Of a stretch of 18,636 nucleotides of DNA, positions 1 to 8,308 are shown piece by piece; the stretch's first letter is position 1; each line of letters starts with the position of its first letter. The notes under the pieces were generated by a model. It saw only the letters and a program-made list of their open reading frames with translations, was not told the DNA's origin and did not search any database. The DNA lies in NCBI GenBank assembly GCA_025362915.1, contig JANYEU010000235.1:1-18636 (forward strand), read 5' to 3'. The DNA comes from Chitinophagaceae bacterium. Lineage in GTDB: Bacteria; Bacteroidota; Bacteroidia; Chitinophagales; Chitinophagaceae. Position numbers and translations under genes: made by a program.

Positions 1-187
1 ATTAATAGGAAGCCCATAGTTACCTATTAATATTGAGTTTGATAAAACTGCGGTATTAGCCGTTTTGAAGATGGATAAGAAAAGAGAGAAGAATTCAATC
101 AACTACATCTTACTAGAAAAGATTGGGAAAGGGGTAATAAAACAAATTCCGATTGAAGAAATAGAACAAATAATTAAGGCATTTTAA
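1..187 (+). pseudogene. aroB: 3-dehydroquinate synthase C-terminal fragment, reading frame interrupted
   Basis: The frame ending at TAA 185-187 reads LPINIEFDKTAVLAVLKMDKK, continuing into NYILLEKIGKG and ending IEQIIKAF. This is the typical C-terminal helix region of 3-dehydroquinate synthase, including the conserved DKK and LLxxIG signatures. AroB makes 3-dehydroquinate from DAHP, the second shikimate step. The frame is broken by TAG at 17-19, just before the LP that normally lies inside the protein. The other two frames also close within the first 30 bases, so no open frame enters this fragment from the left. It is either a nonsense or frameshift mutation or a sequencing error; only 16 bases of upstream context are visible. 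aroA follows 11 bases later, which supports the aroB identity and a shikimate operon. I am fairly sure of the family and unsure whether the gene is truly dead. Confidence 0.62.
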
Positions 188-198
188 TAAGTACATAC

Positions 199-1479
199 GT
201 GATTGTAACAATACAACCATCAACATTAAAAGGAACAGTGACGGCTGCGGCATCTAAAAGCTCCATGCAAAGAGCATGTGCGGCTGCGCTATTGAAAGTG
301 GGAGAAACAATAATCCATAATCCAGGAATATCCAATGATGATAAGGCTGCTGTGCAGATGATTCAAGATTTGGGAGCAACTGTTGAATTTAAGGATGATA
401 TTCTAATTGTAAACTCTAAAGGATTAACTTCTACTGAAGATATAACTGTTAACTGTGGCGAAAGTGGCTTGGGCATTAGGATGTTTACCCCAATCTTCGC
501 TTTATCGTCTAGTAAGATTACCATTAATGGAAAGGGTAGTTTATTGACCCGCCCGATGGATTTCTTTGATGAGATATTGCCACAATTAGGCGTACAGATT
601 ACCTCTAATGCAGGGAAACTTCCATTGCACATTCAAGGGCCATTACAACCAAAAGCAATTATCGTTGATGGTTCTCTCAGTTCTCAATTCTTAACCGGAT
701 TATTGTTTGCTTTCGCTGCTTCTGCTACTGAACCGGTGACTATTGCTGTTACTGATTTAAAGAGTAAACCTTACATAGATCTTTCATTGAAAGTATTGGA
801 AGACTTTGGTTATAGCATTAAAAATAATAACTACGAAAGCTTTACTGTAAACCCTGCTGATAAATCAGCTCAAAAAGAAAGTATTGATTACACAGTAGAA
901 GGGGATTGGAGTGGTGCTGCTTTTCTATTGGTAGCAGGTGCTATTGCAGGGGATATTACTGTGAAAGGTTTGGACATACAATCTACCCAAGCTGATAAGG
1001 CAATATTGCAAGCATTGATTGATTGTGGTTGTCAGTTATCTATTCAATCGGAGCAAATAGATGTTGCTTTGCCTCCCTTAGAGGGAAAGTTGCATGCTTT
1101 TCATTTTGATGCTACTGATTGTCCTGATTTATTTCCTCCCTTGGTTGCACTTGCTTCTTATTGCGCAGGTAAAACGGTCATTGAGGGCGTTAGCAGATTG
1201 GCTCATAAAGAAAGCAATCGTGGATTGACGCTTCAAGATGAGTTTGCCAAAATGGGGGTTGAAATAGTTTTGCAAGACGATTTAATGATTGTAAATGGGG
1301 GTAATGGTTTGCATGGTGCTACTGTTCATTCTCGTCATGATCATCGTATTGCCATGGCTTGTGCTGTTGCTGCCTTAAAAGCAACTGGTGCTGTGACAAT
1401 TGAAGAAGCTGAGGCAATTAATAAATCATACCCAAACTTCTATCAACACATCGAAAAGTTAGGAGCGTTGGTTTCTTAG
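199..1479 (+). CDS. aroA: 3-phosphoshikimate 1-carboxyvinyltransferase (EPSP synthase)
   Basis: Cytoplasmic enzyme joining shikimate-3-phosphate and phosphoenolpyruvate to give EPSP, the sixth shikimate step. The 426 aa length is normal for the family. Visible motifs: SKSSMQR at residues 19-25 (substrate-binding Lys20, Ser21, Arg25); NCGESGLGIRM at 85-95, where many enzymes have a GNAGTAMR-like PEP loop; SSQFLTG near 160-167; KESNRG in the C-terminal half (the usual KESDR loop); and RHDHRIAMA, the conserved C-terminal PEP-site motif. The start chosen is GTG at 199, because the protein must begin at the first beta strand (IVTIQPSTLKG) and no ATG lies upstream in frame after the aroB stop. It lies 11 bases after the aroB fragment and 60 bases before aroC, so co-transcription is likely. 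The sequence looks intact. Confidence 0.97.
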   Translation: MIVTIQPSTLKGTVTAAASKSSMQRACAAALLKVGETIIHNPGISNDDKAAVQMIQDLGATVEFKDDILIVNSKGLTSTEDITVNCGESGLGIRMFTPIFALSSSKITINGKGSLLTRPMDFFDEILPQLGVQITSNAGKLPLHIQGPLQPKAIIVDGSLSSQFLTGLLFAFAASATEPVTIAVTDLKSKPYIDLSLKVLEDFGYSIKNNNYESFTVNPADKSAQKESIDYTVEGDWSGAAFLLVAGAIAGDITVKGLDIQSTQADKAILQALIDCGCQLSIQSEQIDVALPPLEGKLHAFHFDATDCPDLFPPLVALASYCAGKTVIEGVSRLAHKESNRGLTLQDEFAKMGVEIVLQDDLMIVNGGNGLHGATVHSRHDHRIAMACAVAALKATGAVTIEEAEAINKSYPNFYQHIEKLGALVS

Positions 1480-1539
1480 ACTTATAATACATTTGAACAT
1501 TACTTTTAGTTAATATAATCTCCCGCAAGGGACTTCTGC

Positions 1540-2841
1540 ATGAATAGTTTCGGACGAATTTTTAAGGTTACCATATTTGGCGAATCGCACGGCGAATCTG
1601 TGGGAGTAAATATTGATGGCTGTCCTGCTGGATTGCCGTTGAAAATTAATGACTTCTTGGTTGACATAGAACGCCGTAAAGGTGGAACCCAAAAAGGAAC
1701 AACTCCTCGCCAAGAAACTGATTTGCCTATCTTTAAGAGTGGTATTTTTAATGGTTATACCACTGGTGCACCCATTACCATCATCTTCGAGAATAATAAT
1801 ACACGTTCTTCTGATTACCAAAAGCAACGGGATTTTCCTCGTCCTGGTCATGCGGACTTTGTAGCGCATCAGAAATATGGCGGCTTTGAAGATTATAGGG
1901 GTGGCGGACATTTCAGCGGCCGATTGACGGTTTGTTTAGTAGCTGTTGGTGTTATTGCCAAGAAGTTACTGAAAGGAATTGATGTAAAAAGCACTATCTT
2001 AGAAATAGGTGGAGAGCAAGATTTAGAAAAAGGTTTGCAGAAAGCTATTGATGCAAAAGATAGCATTGGCGGTATTGTAGATTGCAAGGTGAACGGGCTT
2101 CCTTTAGGATTGGGTGAACACTTCTTTGATTCTGTTGAGTCATTAATTAGTCATGCTGTTTTCGCTATCCCCGCAGTAAAAGGGATAGAGTTTGGTGTTG
2201 GCTTTGCTGCTGCTAAGATGTTTGGCGTTGAGCATAATGATACAATATCAGACAGTACTGGCAAAACAACCACCAACCATGCAGGTGGTATAGTGGGTGG
2301 AATTACCAATAACAATGAATTAGAATTTCGCATTGCCATCAAGCCCACTTCTTCCACGCCAAAAGAACAACAATCGCTTAATTGGAATACAGGCGAAGTA
2401 GAGCCATTCTCCGTAAAAGGTCGTCACGATTTGTGTATCGCCTTGCGTGTTCCGGTAGTGTTGGAAGCAGTAACAGCAATGGTGCTGACAGACTTGATGT
2501 TATTGGAATACAAGATTCCTCGTATCCTTCCCAAAGAAACACCTATCTATCATATTACCACCCAAGCTGCTTGGGAAGCAGCTAAGGAATTAGGCTATTA
2601 CGAAGCTGATTCTTTAGATTCAGAAGGCTTTATCCATCTGAGCACTTCAGAACAGGTATCTGGCACGTTAGGACGTTTCTTTGCGGGGCAAACCAATTTG
2701 GTAAAACTGGTCATCCAACCAGAAAAACTTACCCATACATTAAAGTACGAGATAGCACCTTCCTTGAATGTGGCTTTTCCGCATGTGTATGGCGTTATCA
2801 ATCTGGATGCAGTAACAGAAACAATCATTATTAACAACTAA
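1540..2841 (+). CDS. aroC: Chorismate synthase fused to a C-terminal DUF952 domain
   Basis: Chorismate synthase performs the last common aromatic-pathway step, trans-elimination of phosphate from EPSP with reduced FMN. Residues 1 to about 330 hold the whole family core: GESHG (14-18, with His17), RPGHAD (101-106), YRGGGHFSGR (119-128), NHAGGIVGGI, KPTSST, and GRHDLCIALRVPVVLEA near the end. The reading frame then continues without a break into residues 333-433, which match DUF952: PIYHITT, the YY-x6-DSEGFIHLST block, and AFPHVYGVINLDAV. The 433 aa length exceeds the usual ~330-390. DUF952 has no settled function; I recall it being grouped with ADP-ribosyltransferase-like folds, which would need checking. 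A small TCCC-GCAA-GGGA hairpin (1521-1532) sits 7 bases before the ATG. The DUF952 part could be a fusion by loss of the aroC stop or a genuine two-domain protein. Confidence 0.95.
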   Translation: MNSFGRIFKVTIFGESHGESVGVNIDGCPAGLPLKINDFLVDIERRKGGTQKGTTPRQETDLPIFKSGIFNGYTTGAPITIIFENNNTRSSDYQKQRDFPRPGHADFVAHQKYGGFEDYRGGGHFSGRLTVCLVAVGVIAKKLLKGIDVKSTILEIGGEQDLEKGLQKAIDAKDSIGGIVDCKVNGLPLGLGEHFFDSVESLISHAVFAIPAVKGIEFGVGFAAAKMFGVEHNDTISDSTGKTTTNHAGGIVGGITNNNELEFRIAIKPTSSTPKEQQSLNWNTGEVEPFSVKGRHDLCIALRVPVVLEAVTAMVLTDLMLLEYKIPRILPKETPIYHITTQAAWEAAKELGYYEADSLDSEGFIHLSTSEQVSGTLGRFFAGQTNLVKLVIQPEKLTHTLKYEIAPSLNVAFPHVYGVINLDAVTETIIINN

Positions 2842-2867
2842 ATATTCCCCTTTAGGGGTTAGGGGCT

Positions 2868-3167
2868 ATGCACAATCACATCATCAACGCAAGCATCCAG
2901 ATAATTCCAGTGGTAACAGACAAGCATCCTTACGAATGGGTGGATGAAGCCATTGCCATCATCCAACAATCTTCGGTGAAATATGAAGTGGGTCCTTTTG
3001 CCACGGTATTGGAAGGCACATACGAGGAAGTGATGAAACTGATTCACGAAGTAAATGAGTTCCTATATAGTCGTGGTTGTAGTGAATGGATTACCAACTT
3101 ACAGATTCAAATTCGCAGTAATGGCGATATTACCGGCAATGAAAAGACAGATAAGTTTGCGCAATAG
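2868..3167 (+). CDS. MTH1187/YqgV-type thiamine-binding-like protein (DUF77)
   Basis: A 99 aa protein with the order of the MTH1187/YqgV (DUF77, Thiamine_BP) family: a first strand NASIQIIPV, helix WVDEAIAIIQQS, the diagnostic KYEVGPFATVLEGTYEEV stretch at residues 38-55, a helix MKLIHEVNEFLYSRG, and a last strand ITNLQIQIRSN. The family forms small ferredoxin-like alpha/beta oligomers, and some members bind thiamine or pyrimidine-like ligands. No enzymatic activity is established, and the role here is unknown. It begins 26 bases after aroC, so it is probably the last gene of the aro transcript. The spacer holds a G-rich stretch with a CCCC-TTTA-GGGG mini-hairpin (2847-2858) directly before the ATG. 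A hairpin at 3225-3259 lies downstream of its stop. Confidence 0.85.
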   Translation: MHNHIINASIQIIPVVTDKHPYEWVDEAIAIIQQSSVKYEVGPFATVLEGTYEEVMKLIHEVNEFLYSRGCSEWITNLQIQIRSNGDITGNEKTDKFAQ

Positions 3168-3224
3168 ACTAGCTTATTCCAAATACATGTTCCCATTAAT
3201 TATTCCTCACTTATCTCAACAAAA

Positions 3225-3259
3225 AAGCAGCTACTCCCCCGTTAGGTTCATAGCTGCTT
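3225..3259 (-). terminator. Rho-independent terminator of acs
   Basis: A perfect 9-bp stem, AAGCAGCTA (3225-3233) with TAGCTGCTT (3251-3259), has a 17-base loop. Read on the minus strand it is followed by a run of T (complement of the A-run 3221-3226). It lies 22 bases past the acs stop codon. It also sits in the convergent gap after the DUF77 gene and may stop that transcript too, although the plus side has no T-run. Confidence 0.75.
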
Positions 3260-3280
3260 ATATAAATTATCAATCCAAAA

Positions 3281-5203
3281 CTAAATCTTACCTCTTTTTA
3301 TCTCATCCACCACTCCAGGATCTAATAATGTCGAAGTATCGCCCAAGTTTTCTGTTTCTCCTTCGGCAATCTTTCTTAGTATCCTACGCATAATCTTACC
3401 GCTACGTGTTTTAGGAAGTCCACTTACAAACTGAATTTTATCAGGCTTTGCAATCGGGCCGATTATACGGGTTACTGTTTGCAAAATATCCTTGCGTGAA
3501 AGCACTTCATCGCCATGAACAGTACCTAGAATTACATAAGCATAAATACCTTGTCCCTTTACATCATGCGGATAGCCTACCACCGCACTTTCTATCACAC
3601 CTGCGTGCATATTGATGGCATTTTCCACTTCGGCAGTACCAATACGGTGTCCACTTACGTTCAATACATCATCAACACGTCCAGTAATCCTGTAATATCC
3701 ATCTGGACTACGCATTGCACCATCACCCGTAAAATATAAATTGGGATAAGTGGCAAAATAGTTGGTACGGCAACGTTCATGATCGCCATAAGTGGTTCTT
3801 AGGATTGATGGCCAAGGGGCTTTGATACACAAATTACCACTAACGGTTTCGCTGCCATCATCCAATACCTCATTTCCTTTTTCATCTACCAAAACCATCT
3901 GCACACCCGGCAAAGGCAGTGTAGCCCAGCTTGGTTTGGACGGGGTGATGCCTGCCAAATTACTGATTAACACCCCTCCTGTTTCTGTTTGCCACCAGGT
4001 ATCTACAATAGGGCATTGCTTTTTGCCTACATGTTCATCATACCAATGCCAAGCTTCCTCATTGATGGGTTCTCCTACCGTACCGAGTACTTTTAGCGAC
4101 GATAAATCCTTATCCTGCAATGGTCCCAAACCAAAGCCCATCAAACTACGGATGGCAGTAGGGGCAGTATAAAGAATATTAACCTTGTATTTATCTACAA
4201 TATCCCAGAACCTACCGGCATCCGGATAAGTGGGAACACCTTCAAATATCAACGTGGTTGCTCCTGCACTCAATGGCCCATAAAGGATGTAAGAATGACC
4301 AGTAATCCAACCAATATCGGCCGTACAGAAATGTATTTGCGACTTTTTATATTGAAATACATTGATGAAAGAATAGTTGGTGTAAACCATATAGCCCCCA
4401 CACGCATGAACCACACCTTTCGGCTTGCCTGTGCTACCAGAAGTGTATAAGATAAACAATGGATCTTCGGCTTCCATTGGTTCTGCTTCTATAAAATGGA
4501 TGCCTTGCTCTTCTACCTGTTTCATTTCGTCTTCATACCAAACATCACGTCCCTTCAACATACTTATGGGTGTTCTGGTACGGGTTACCACAATTACTTT
4601 TTGTACGGTACGGTTACCAATCAACGCATCATCAATCACACTCTTCAAAGGAATATCCTTTGCTCCGCGAAATGCACCATCGCAGGTAACAATAAACTCC
4701 GCCTGTGCATCATATAACCTATCGGCAATGCTTTGTGCAGAAAATCCACCAAATATCACAGAATGTACAGCTCCAATACGAGCGCAAGCGAGGGTTGCAA
4801 TAGCTAGTTCGGGTATCATTCCCATGTAAATACAAACCCTGTCACCCTTTTTTACACCATTGTTTTTAAGTACCTGCCCAAACTGACAAACCCTTTCCAA
4901 TAGTTTGCTATAGGTAAGCAATCGGTTCTTTTCTGTAGGGTCATTGGGTTCCCAAATGATAGCCGGGGTATTCCCATGTTCCTGAATGTGCCTGTCCAAA
5001 CAGTTTTCGGTAATGTTTAATTGCGCACCGCTAAACCATTTAATGCTTGGCTCGGTAAAGTTCCACTCGAGAACAGAATCCCATTTCTTTTTCCAAGTAA
5101 AATTCTCTGCAACTTCACTCCAGAAAGCTTCAGGGTTATCGATGCTTTTCTGGTAGGCTTCCTTATACGCTTCGTAAGAAGTAATCTGATGGGGATAAGA
5201 CAT
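3281..5203 (-). CDS. acs: Acetyl-CoA synthetase (acetate--CoA ligase, AMP-forming)
   Basis: A cytoplasmic ANL-superfamily enzyme that activates acetate with ATP and CoA to acetyl-CoA through acetyl-AMP. At 640 aa it is full length. Visible motifs: YTSGSTGKPKG (253-263, phosphate-binding loop); DTWWQTETGG (401-410), whose second Trp (W404) is the residue that restricts the pocket to acetate in characterised Acs; YFTGDGAMRSPDGYYRITGR (490-509, ribose-binding Asp and hinge); DDVLNVSGHRIGTAEVE (A8 region); and PKTRSGKIMRR (597-607), with catalytic Lys603 for adenylation, the usual site of regulatory acetylation. The ACAS N-terminal segment is present from residue ~10 (YEAYKEAYQKS). The gene is monocistronic: a terminator lies 22 bases downstream, and the SET gene diverges 119 bases upstream. 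No acetyltransferase or deacetylase gene is adjacent. Confidence 0.97.
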   Translation of the reverse strand: MSYPHQITSYEAYKEAYQKSIDNPEAFWSEVAENFTWKKKWDSVLEWNFTEPSIKWFSGAQLNITENCLDRHIQEHGNTPAIIWEPNDPTEKNRLLTYSKLLERVCQFGQVLKNNGVKKGDRVCIYMGMIPELAIATLACARIGAVHSVIFGGFSAQSIADRLYDAQAEFIVTCDGAFRGAKDIPLKSVIDDALIGNRTVQKVIVVTRTRTPISMLKGRDVWYEDEMKQVEEQGIHFIEAEPMEAEDPLFILYTSGSTGKPKGVVHACGGYMVYTNYSFINVFQYKKSQIHFCTADIGWITGHSYILYGPLSAGATTLIFEGVPTYPDAGRFWDIVDKYKVNILYTAPTAIRSLMGFGLGPLQDKDLSSLKVLGTVGEPINEEAWHWYDEHVGKKQCPIVDTWWQTETGGVLISNLAGITPSKPSWATLPLPGVQMVLVDEKGNEVLDDGSETVSGNLCIKAPWPSILRTTYGDHERCRTNYFATYPNLYFTGDGAMRSPDGYYRITGRVDDVLNVSGHRIGTAEVENAINMHAGVIESAVVGYPHDVKGQGIYAYVILGTVHGDEVLSRKDILQTVTRIIGPIAKPDKIQFVSGLPKTRSGKIMRRILRKIAEGETENLGDTSTLLDPGVVDEIKRGKI

Positions 5204-5322
5204 AATCGCTAGTAATTAATATTGTTTTTTTAGGGGGTGAAGATAAAATGTAGGGGCGAATAATTACAAATGAATTTGGGATAATCCATATAAAGGGTTA
5301 GAATTGTAAAAATTGTAACAAA

Positions 5323-5715
5323 ATGATTCTACCCGACTTAGTGATTGCCCCATCTGCCAAAGGCGGGGAAGGTGGTTTGGGGGTGTTTACTACCCGAGCT
5401 TTTGAGGAAGGTACGATTGTAGAAATATCTCCTGTGCTGCCATTAACCAAGGCTGAAAGAACCATTGTAGAAGCCACCAAACTTTACTATTACATTTTTG
5501 AATGGGGACCGGAAGAAGGTGCTGCTGCCATTGGGTTGGGTTATATCTCTATGTACAACCATAGTTTCGATTCTAACTGCGAATATGAAATGGATTTTGA
5601 AGAAGGAACCATGTCTGTAAAGACAGTGAAGCCAATAGCAGTGGGAGAAGAGTTATTTATTAATTACAATGGCGATGCCGACGATAAAAACCCTGTTTGG
5701 TTTGATGTGGTTTAG
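5323..5715 (+). CDS. SET domain protein (putative protein-lysine methyltransferase)
   Basis: A 130 aa single-domain SET protein. The N-terminal SET motif GGLGVFTTRAFEEGTIVE (17-34) is followed by YNHSFDSNCEYE (78-89, with the Asn79-His80-Ser81 core that contributes to the AdoMet pocket) and AVGEELFINYNG (106-117, GEEL plus the catalytic-type Tyr115). Together these form the pseudoknot of SET methyltransferases, which move a methyl group from AdoMet to lysine side chains. Pre-SET and post-SET cysteine clusters are absent, as in most short bacterial members. The target cannot be predicted from the neighbours (acs diverges upstream; a small membrane protein converges downstream). The start is the first ATG before the conserved strand and leaves a normal short leader. 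Confidence 0.85.
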   Translation: MILPDLVIAPSAKGGEGGLGVFTTRAFEEGTIVEISPVLPLTKAERTIVEATKLYYYIFEWGPEEGAAAIGLGYISMYNHSFDSNCEYEMDFEEGTMSVKTVKPIAVGEELFINYNGDADDKNPVWFDVV

Positions 5716-5733
5716 GTAGAGTGGAGACGTTTA

Positions 5734-6024
5734 TTACAGATATTTCTTGGCAAGTATTGCCATTAAAAACTGAACAATCCCAATTGCTACAATCCAAATA
5801 ATTGTTTCGGTTTTAGACTTGTTTATTCTGTCGGCAAGATCTACTTTTAGTTCAAGTAGGTCTTTTTTTGTTGCCAATTCTATTTTACTTTCTTCCACTT
5901 TCTTTTCGATTGCTATTTCAATTTGTTGTGTAAGTTGTTTTGCATCAACGTCGTTTTTAAAATACCTGTTGAGGATTTCATAAATCTGTAAACTCTGTTG
6001 TGCTGTCATTTTATATTTTTCCAA
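5734..6024 (-). CDS. Small coiled-coil protein with C-terminal membrane anchor (DUF1640/CCDC90-like)
   Basis: A 96 aa protein. Residues 8-70 are predicted long amphipathic helix with heptad-like spacing (QIEIAIEKKVEESKIELATKKDLLELKVDLADRI), and residues 73-91 form one hydrophobic membrane helix (TETIIWIVAIGIVQFLMAI) ending in AKKYL. The ATKKDLLELKVDL pattern followed by a terminal transmembrane helix is common in short bacterial proteins similar to DUF1640/CCDC90. Their function in bacteria is unknown. The gene converges with the SET gene, leaving only 18 bases between the stops. An internal Met6 is an alternative start. It is probably a real gene, because the coiled coil and membrane helix make a coherent architecture. 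Confidence 0.65.
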   Translation of the reverse strand: MEKYKMTAQQSLQIYEILNRYFKNDVDAKQLTQQIEIAIEKKVEESKIELATKKDLLELKVDLADRINKSKTETIIWIVAIGIVQFLMAILAKKYL

Positions 6025-6196
6025 ATGTACAGTATCAATGTTGTATTGTTAGATATAATATTACCACGCGGGAAACTTTACCACTAGGGTTGATGTTGAC
6101 TAAAGGGAGTTTTGTAGTATAATCGATGATTTTTATTGTGGGTATCCAACTTATCCAAATCAGAGCATTAGATTTACTGCCTAAATAATCCTTGCT

Positions 6197-8308
6197 ATGA
6201 AACAAGTATTCTTGTCCGTTTGCCTATCTATTACATTGTTGTTTTCTTTTTTTGTAGTTGATGCCCAATCGGGTACAGATTCTTCCCTCGTACATAAACA
6301 AATACCCATTCAAGCTTCCAGATGGTATCAACTGACGGATGCATCGTATGGGTTGGGGCAACTCTTTGATAGTGTGCTAAACGTAAGTGTAAACACTGGT
6401 TGGGGGAAGATAATCACCCATTACAACTCTTATTATCCTGTACTGAAAGGTGAGGTGTTGCAGATAGATAGCATAAGAATGTATGATTGGGAAGGAACAT
6501 CATCCAGCAATCCCACTTATTTATATGCCATAGATAGCAATTGGAATAGTACAGTGTTGGCAACGTTTACAGGTACTACTTATGCCAATTGGGTAGGTCC
6601 GTACCCGTCTAGGCTTGGAACATTCAAGCTGGATACCCTTGCAACAAACATAAAATACCTTGTCTTATACAACGGCGACCAATATCCATCCGAACTTAAA
6701 CTGTATGGTTGGTATAAGGCACCCGATACATTGGCAGCAGTGGCAAAACCATCCATCAAATTGAAGAATATGTTTGGGTTCAATGGCTTTGAATGGAACT
6801 TCGAGAATCCTTATACCAACTCTATGTCTGTTGATTCCAACTACTTTAAGCCTATCAAATCATTCTCTGGATTCAGACATTATATGGATTGGAGCAAACT
6901 GGAAAACACCAAGGGTAGCTACACCTACAACCCTACAACCAGCGGCAGTTGGAGTTACGATTCCATTTATATTGCCTGTAAGGCGGCGGGAATAGATGTG
7001 CTGGCAGATATAAAGACCATCCCTTCTTGGTTGGAAAGTACTTATCCTTCCAGCTTGCAAAACAATGAGGATGTGCCTGCCGAGTATGGCAATGATTTAA
7101 CCCTTCCAGCATCCTATATTACGCAGGCAAAGCTGGCGTTTCAATATGCCGCGCGCTTTGGTAATAATACCCACGTAGATTCTTCTTTATTAACCGTAAA
7201 TAGCACGCCCCGCTGGACTGCCGACCCAGTAAACCAAATTAAGATAGGCATGGGCTTGATAAAATATATAGAGTGCGATAATGAGCGCGACAAATGGTGG
7301 AAAGGTAGGCAGGCTTACCAGACAGGGCGTGAATATGCGGCTAACCTATCTGCTTTTTACGATGGAAATAAGGGAACGATGGGCAATAATGTGGGTGTAA
7401 AGACCGCAGATTCTACCATGCAGGTGGTGATGGGTGGTGTGGCCCTTACCACTACCGATTATTTGCGTGGTATGATAGATTGGTGCAAACAATACAGGGG
7501 CTATAAGGCGGATGGCAGCGTAAACCTTTGTTGGGACATCATCAATTACCATTATTATGCGTCTGATGCGCAGAATAATCCTTCCAGTTCTGCCAATCAT
7601 GGTGTTGCCCCCGAGCTTTCCCTTGCCGATTCTATTGCAGGGGCGTTTTTAAAAACCGCCCATCAGTATGCCAAAGACATCCCTGTTTGGGTTACCGAAT
7701 GTGGCTACGACACCAACCCTTGGAGTCCTTATCATGTAAATGCGGTAGGCAGCAAAACGGTGTTGGCCACACAGGCAGACTGGATATTGCGTACGTCTTT
7801 GGCTTATGCAAGGGCGGGCATCCAAAAGGTTTTCTTTTATGAATTGTATGATGATAATTCATCGTCTGGCGGATCTTATGCCACCAGTGGATTATTGAAT
7901 AATGATCGTTCGAGACGCCCATCGGCAGACTATATCAAGCAGGTTAACGGTTTATTTGGCAATTATAGTTATGTGCAAACACTTAACACTTCCCCTATTG
8001 CCGATAAATATTCCCTGAACGATTCTGCTTTTATGTACACGGTTTACATGCCCACAGCCAGTAATCAGACTGCCAGTTATACGCTCAACCTAGGCAGTGC
8101 AGATTCTGCCATCATCTACACCCCAACCATTGGAAGTAATACCATGACATCTACCACAATTGCTACGACCAGTGGAAGCATAACCATCACCGCTACTGAA
8201 ACGCCTGTATTTATTGTAGGATTTAATGCTACACCTTCTTTTATTGGAATGAAGAAAAAGGATGGAAAAGAATTGCTAGATAAATGGTGTATGCTAGAAA
8301 AGAAGTAA
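6197..8308 (+). CDS. Secreted clan GH-A-like glycoside hydrolase with N-terminal discoidin-like domain
   Basis: A 703 aa exported protein. A signal peptide is visible at 1-23 (Lys-Gln then LSVCLSITLLFSFFV, cleavage near VDA|Q). Residues ~40-175 look like an F5/8C-like beta sandwich ending PSELKLYGWY, probably for carbohydrate binding. Residues ~190-590 read as a TIM barrel: FRHYMDWSKLE (227-237), AAGIDVLADIKTIPSWLE (263-280), IECDNERDKWW (358-368) and WVTECGYDTN (498-507). N362-E363 fits the clan GH-A acid/base Asn-Glu pair, and E501 fits the nucleophile after strand 7. Residues ~600-680 form a C-terminal beta domain. The exact GH family is not recognised; GH39, GH5 and GH30-like are possible. 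There is no T9SS tail: the protein ends with a short Lys-rich extension. The context, beside a PL4 lyase and a GH2 enzyme, suggests plant cell-wall glycan breakdown. Confidence 0.75.
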   Translation: MKQVFLSVCLSITLLFSFFVVDAQSGTDSSLVHKQIPIQASRWYQLTDASYGLGQLFDSVLNVSVNTGWGKIITHYNSYYPVLKGEVLQIDSIRMYDWEGTSSSNPTYLYAIDSNWNSTVLATFTGTTYANWVGPYPSRLGTFKLDTLATNIKYLVLYNGDQYPSELKLYGWYKAPDTLAAVAKPSIKLKNMFGFNGFEWNFENPYTNSMSVDSNYFKPIKSFSGFRHYMDWSKLENTKGSYTYNPTTSGSWSYDSIYIACKAAGIDVLADIKTIPSWLESTYPSSLQNNEDVPAEYGNDLTLPASYITQAKLAFQYAARFGNNTHVDSSLLTVNSTPRWTADPVNQIKIGMGLIKYIECDNERDKWWKGRQAYQTGREYAANLSAFYDGNKGTMGNNVGVKTADSTMQVVMGGVALTTTDYLRGMIDWCKQYRGYKADGSVNLCWDIINYHYYASDAQNNPSSSANHGVAPELSLADSIAGAFLKTAHQYAKDIPVWVTECGYDTNPWSPYHVNAVGSKTVLATQADWILRTSLAYARAGIQKVFFYELYDDNSSSGGSYATSGLLNNDRSRRPSADYIKQVNGLFGNYSYVQTLNTSPIADKYSLNDSAFMYTVYMPTASNQTASYTLNLGSADSAIIYTPTIGSNTMTSTTIATTSGSITITATETPVFIVGFNATPSFIGMKKKDGKELLDKWCMLEKK

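Noticed and set aside
3055..3393. 112-codon plus-strand open frame
   Set aside because: It overlaps the DUF77 gene, crosses the acs terminator and enters acs antisense; it is a shadow frame.
6025..6196. Bacteroidota promoter (TTG ... TAnnTTTG) before the GH-A-like gene
   Set aside because: A GAGTTTTG near 6110 is close to the -7 consensus, but no TTG lies at the right distance upstream.
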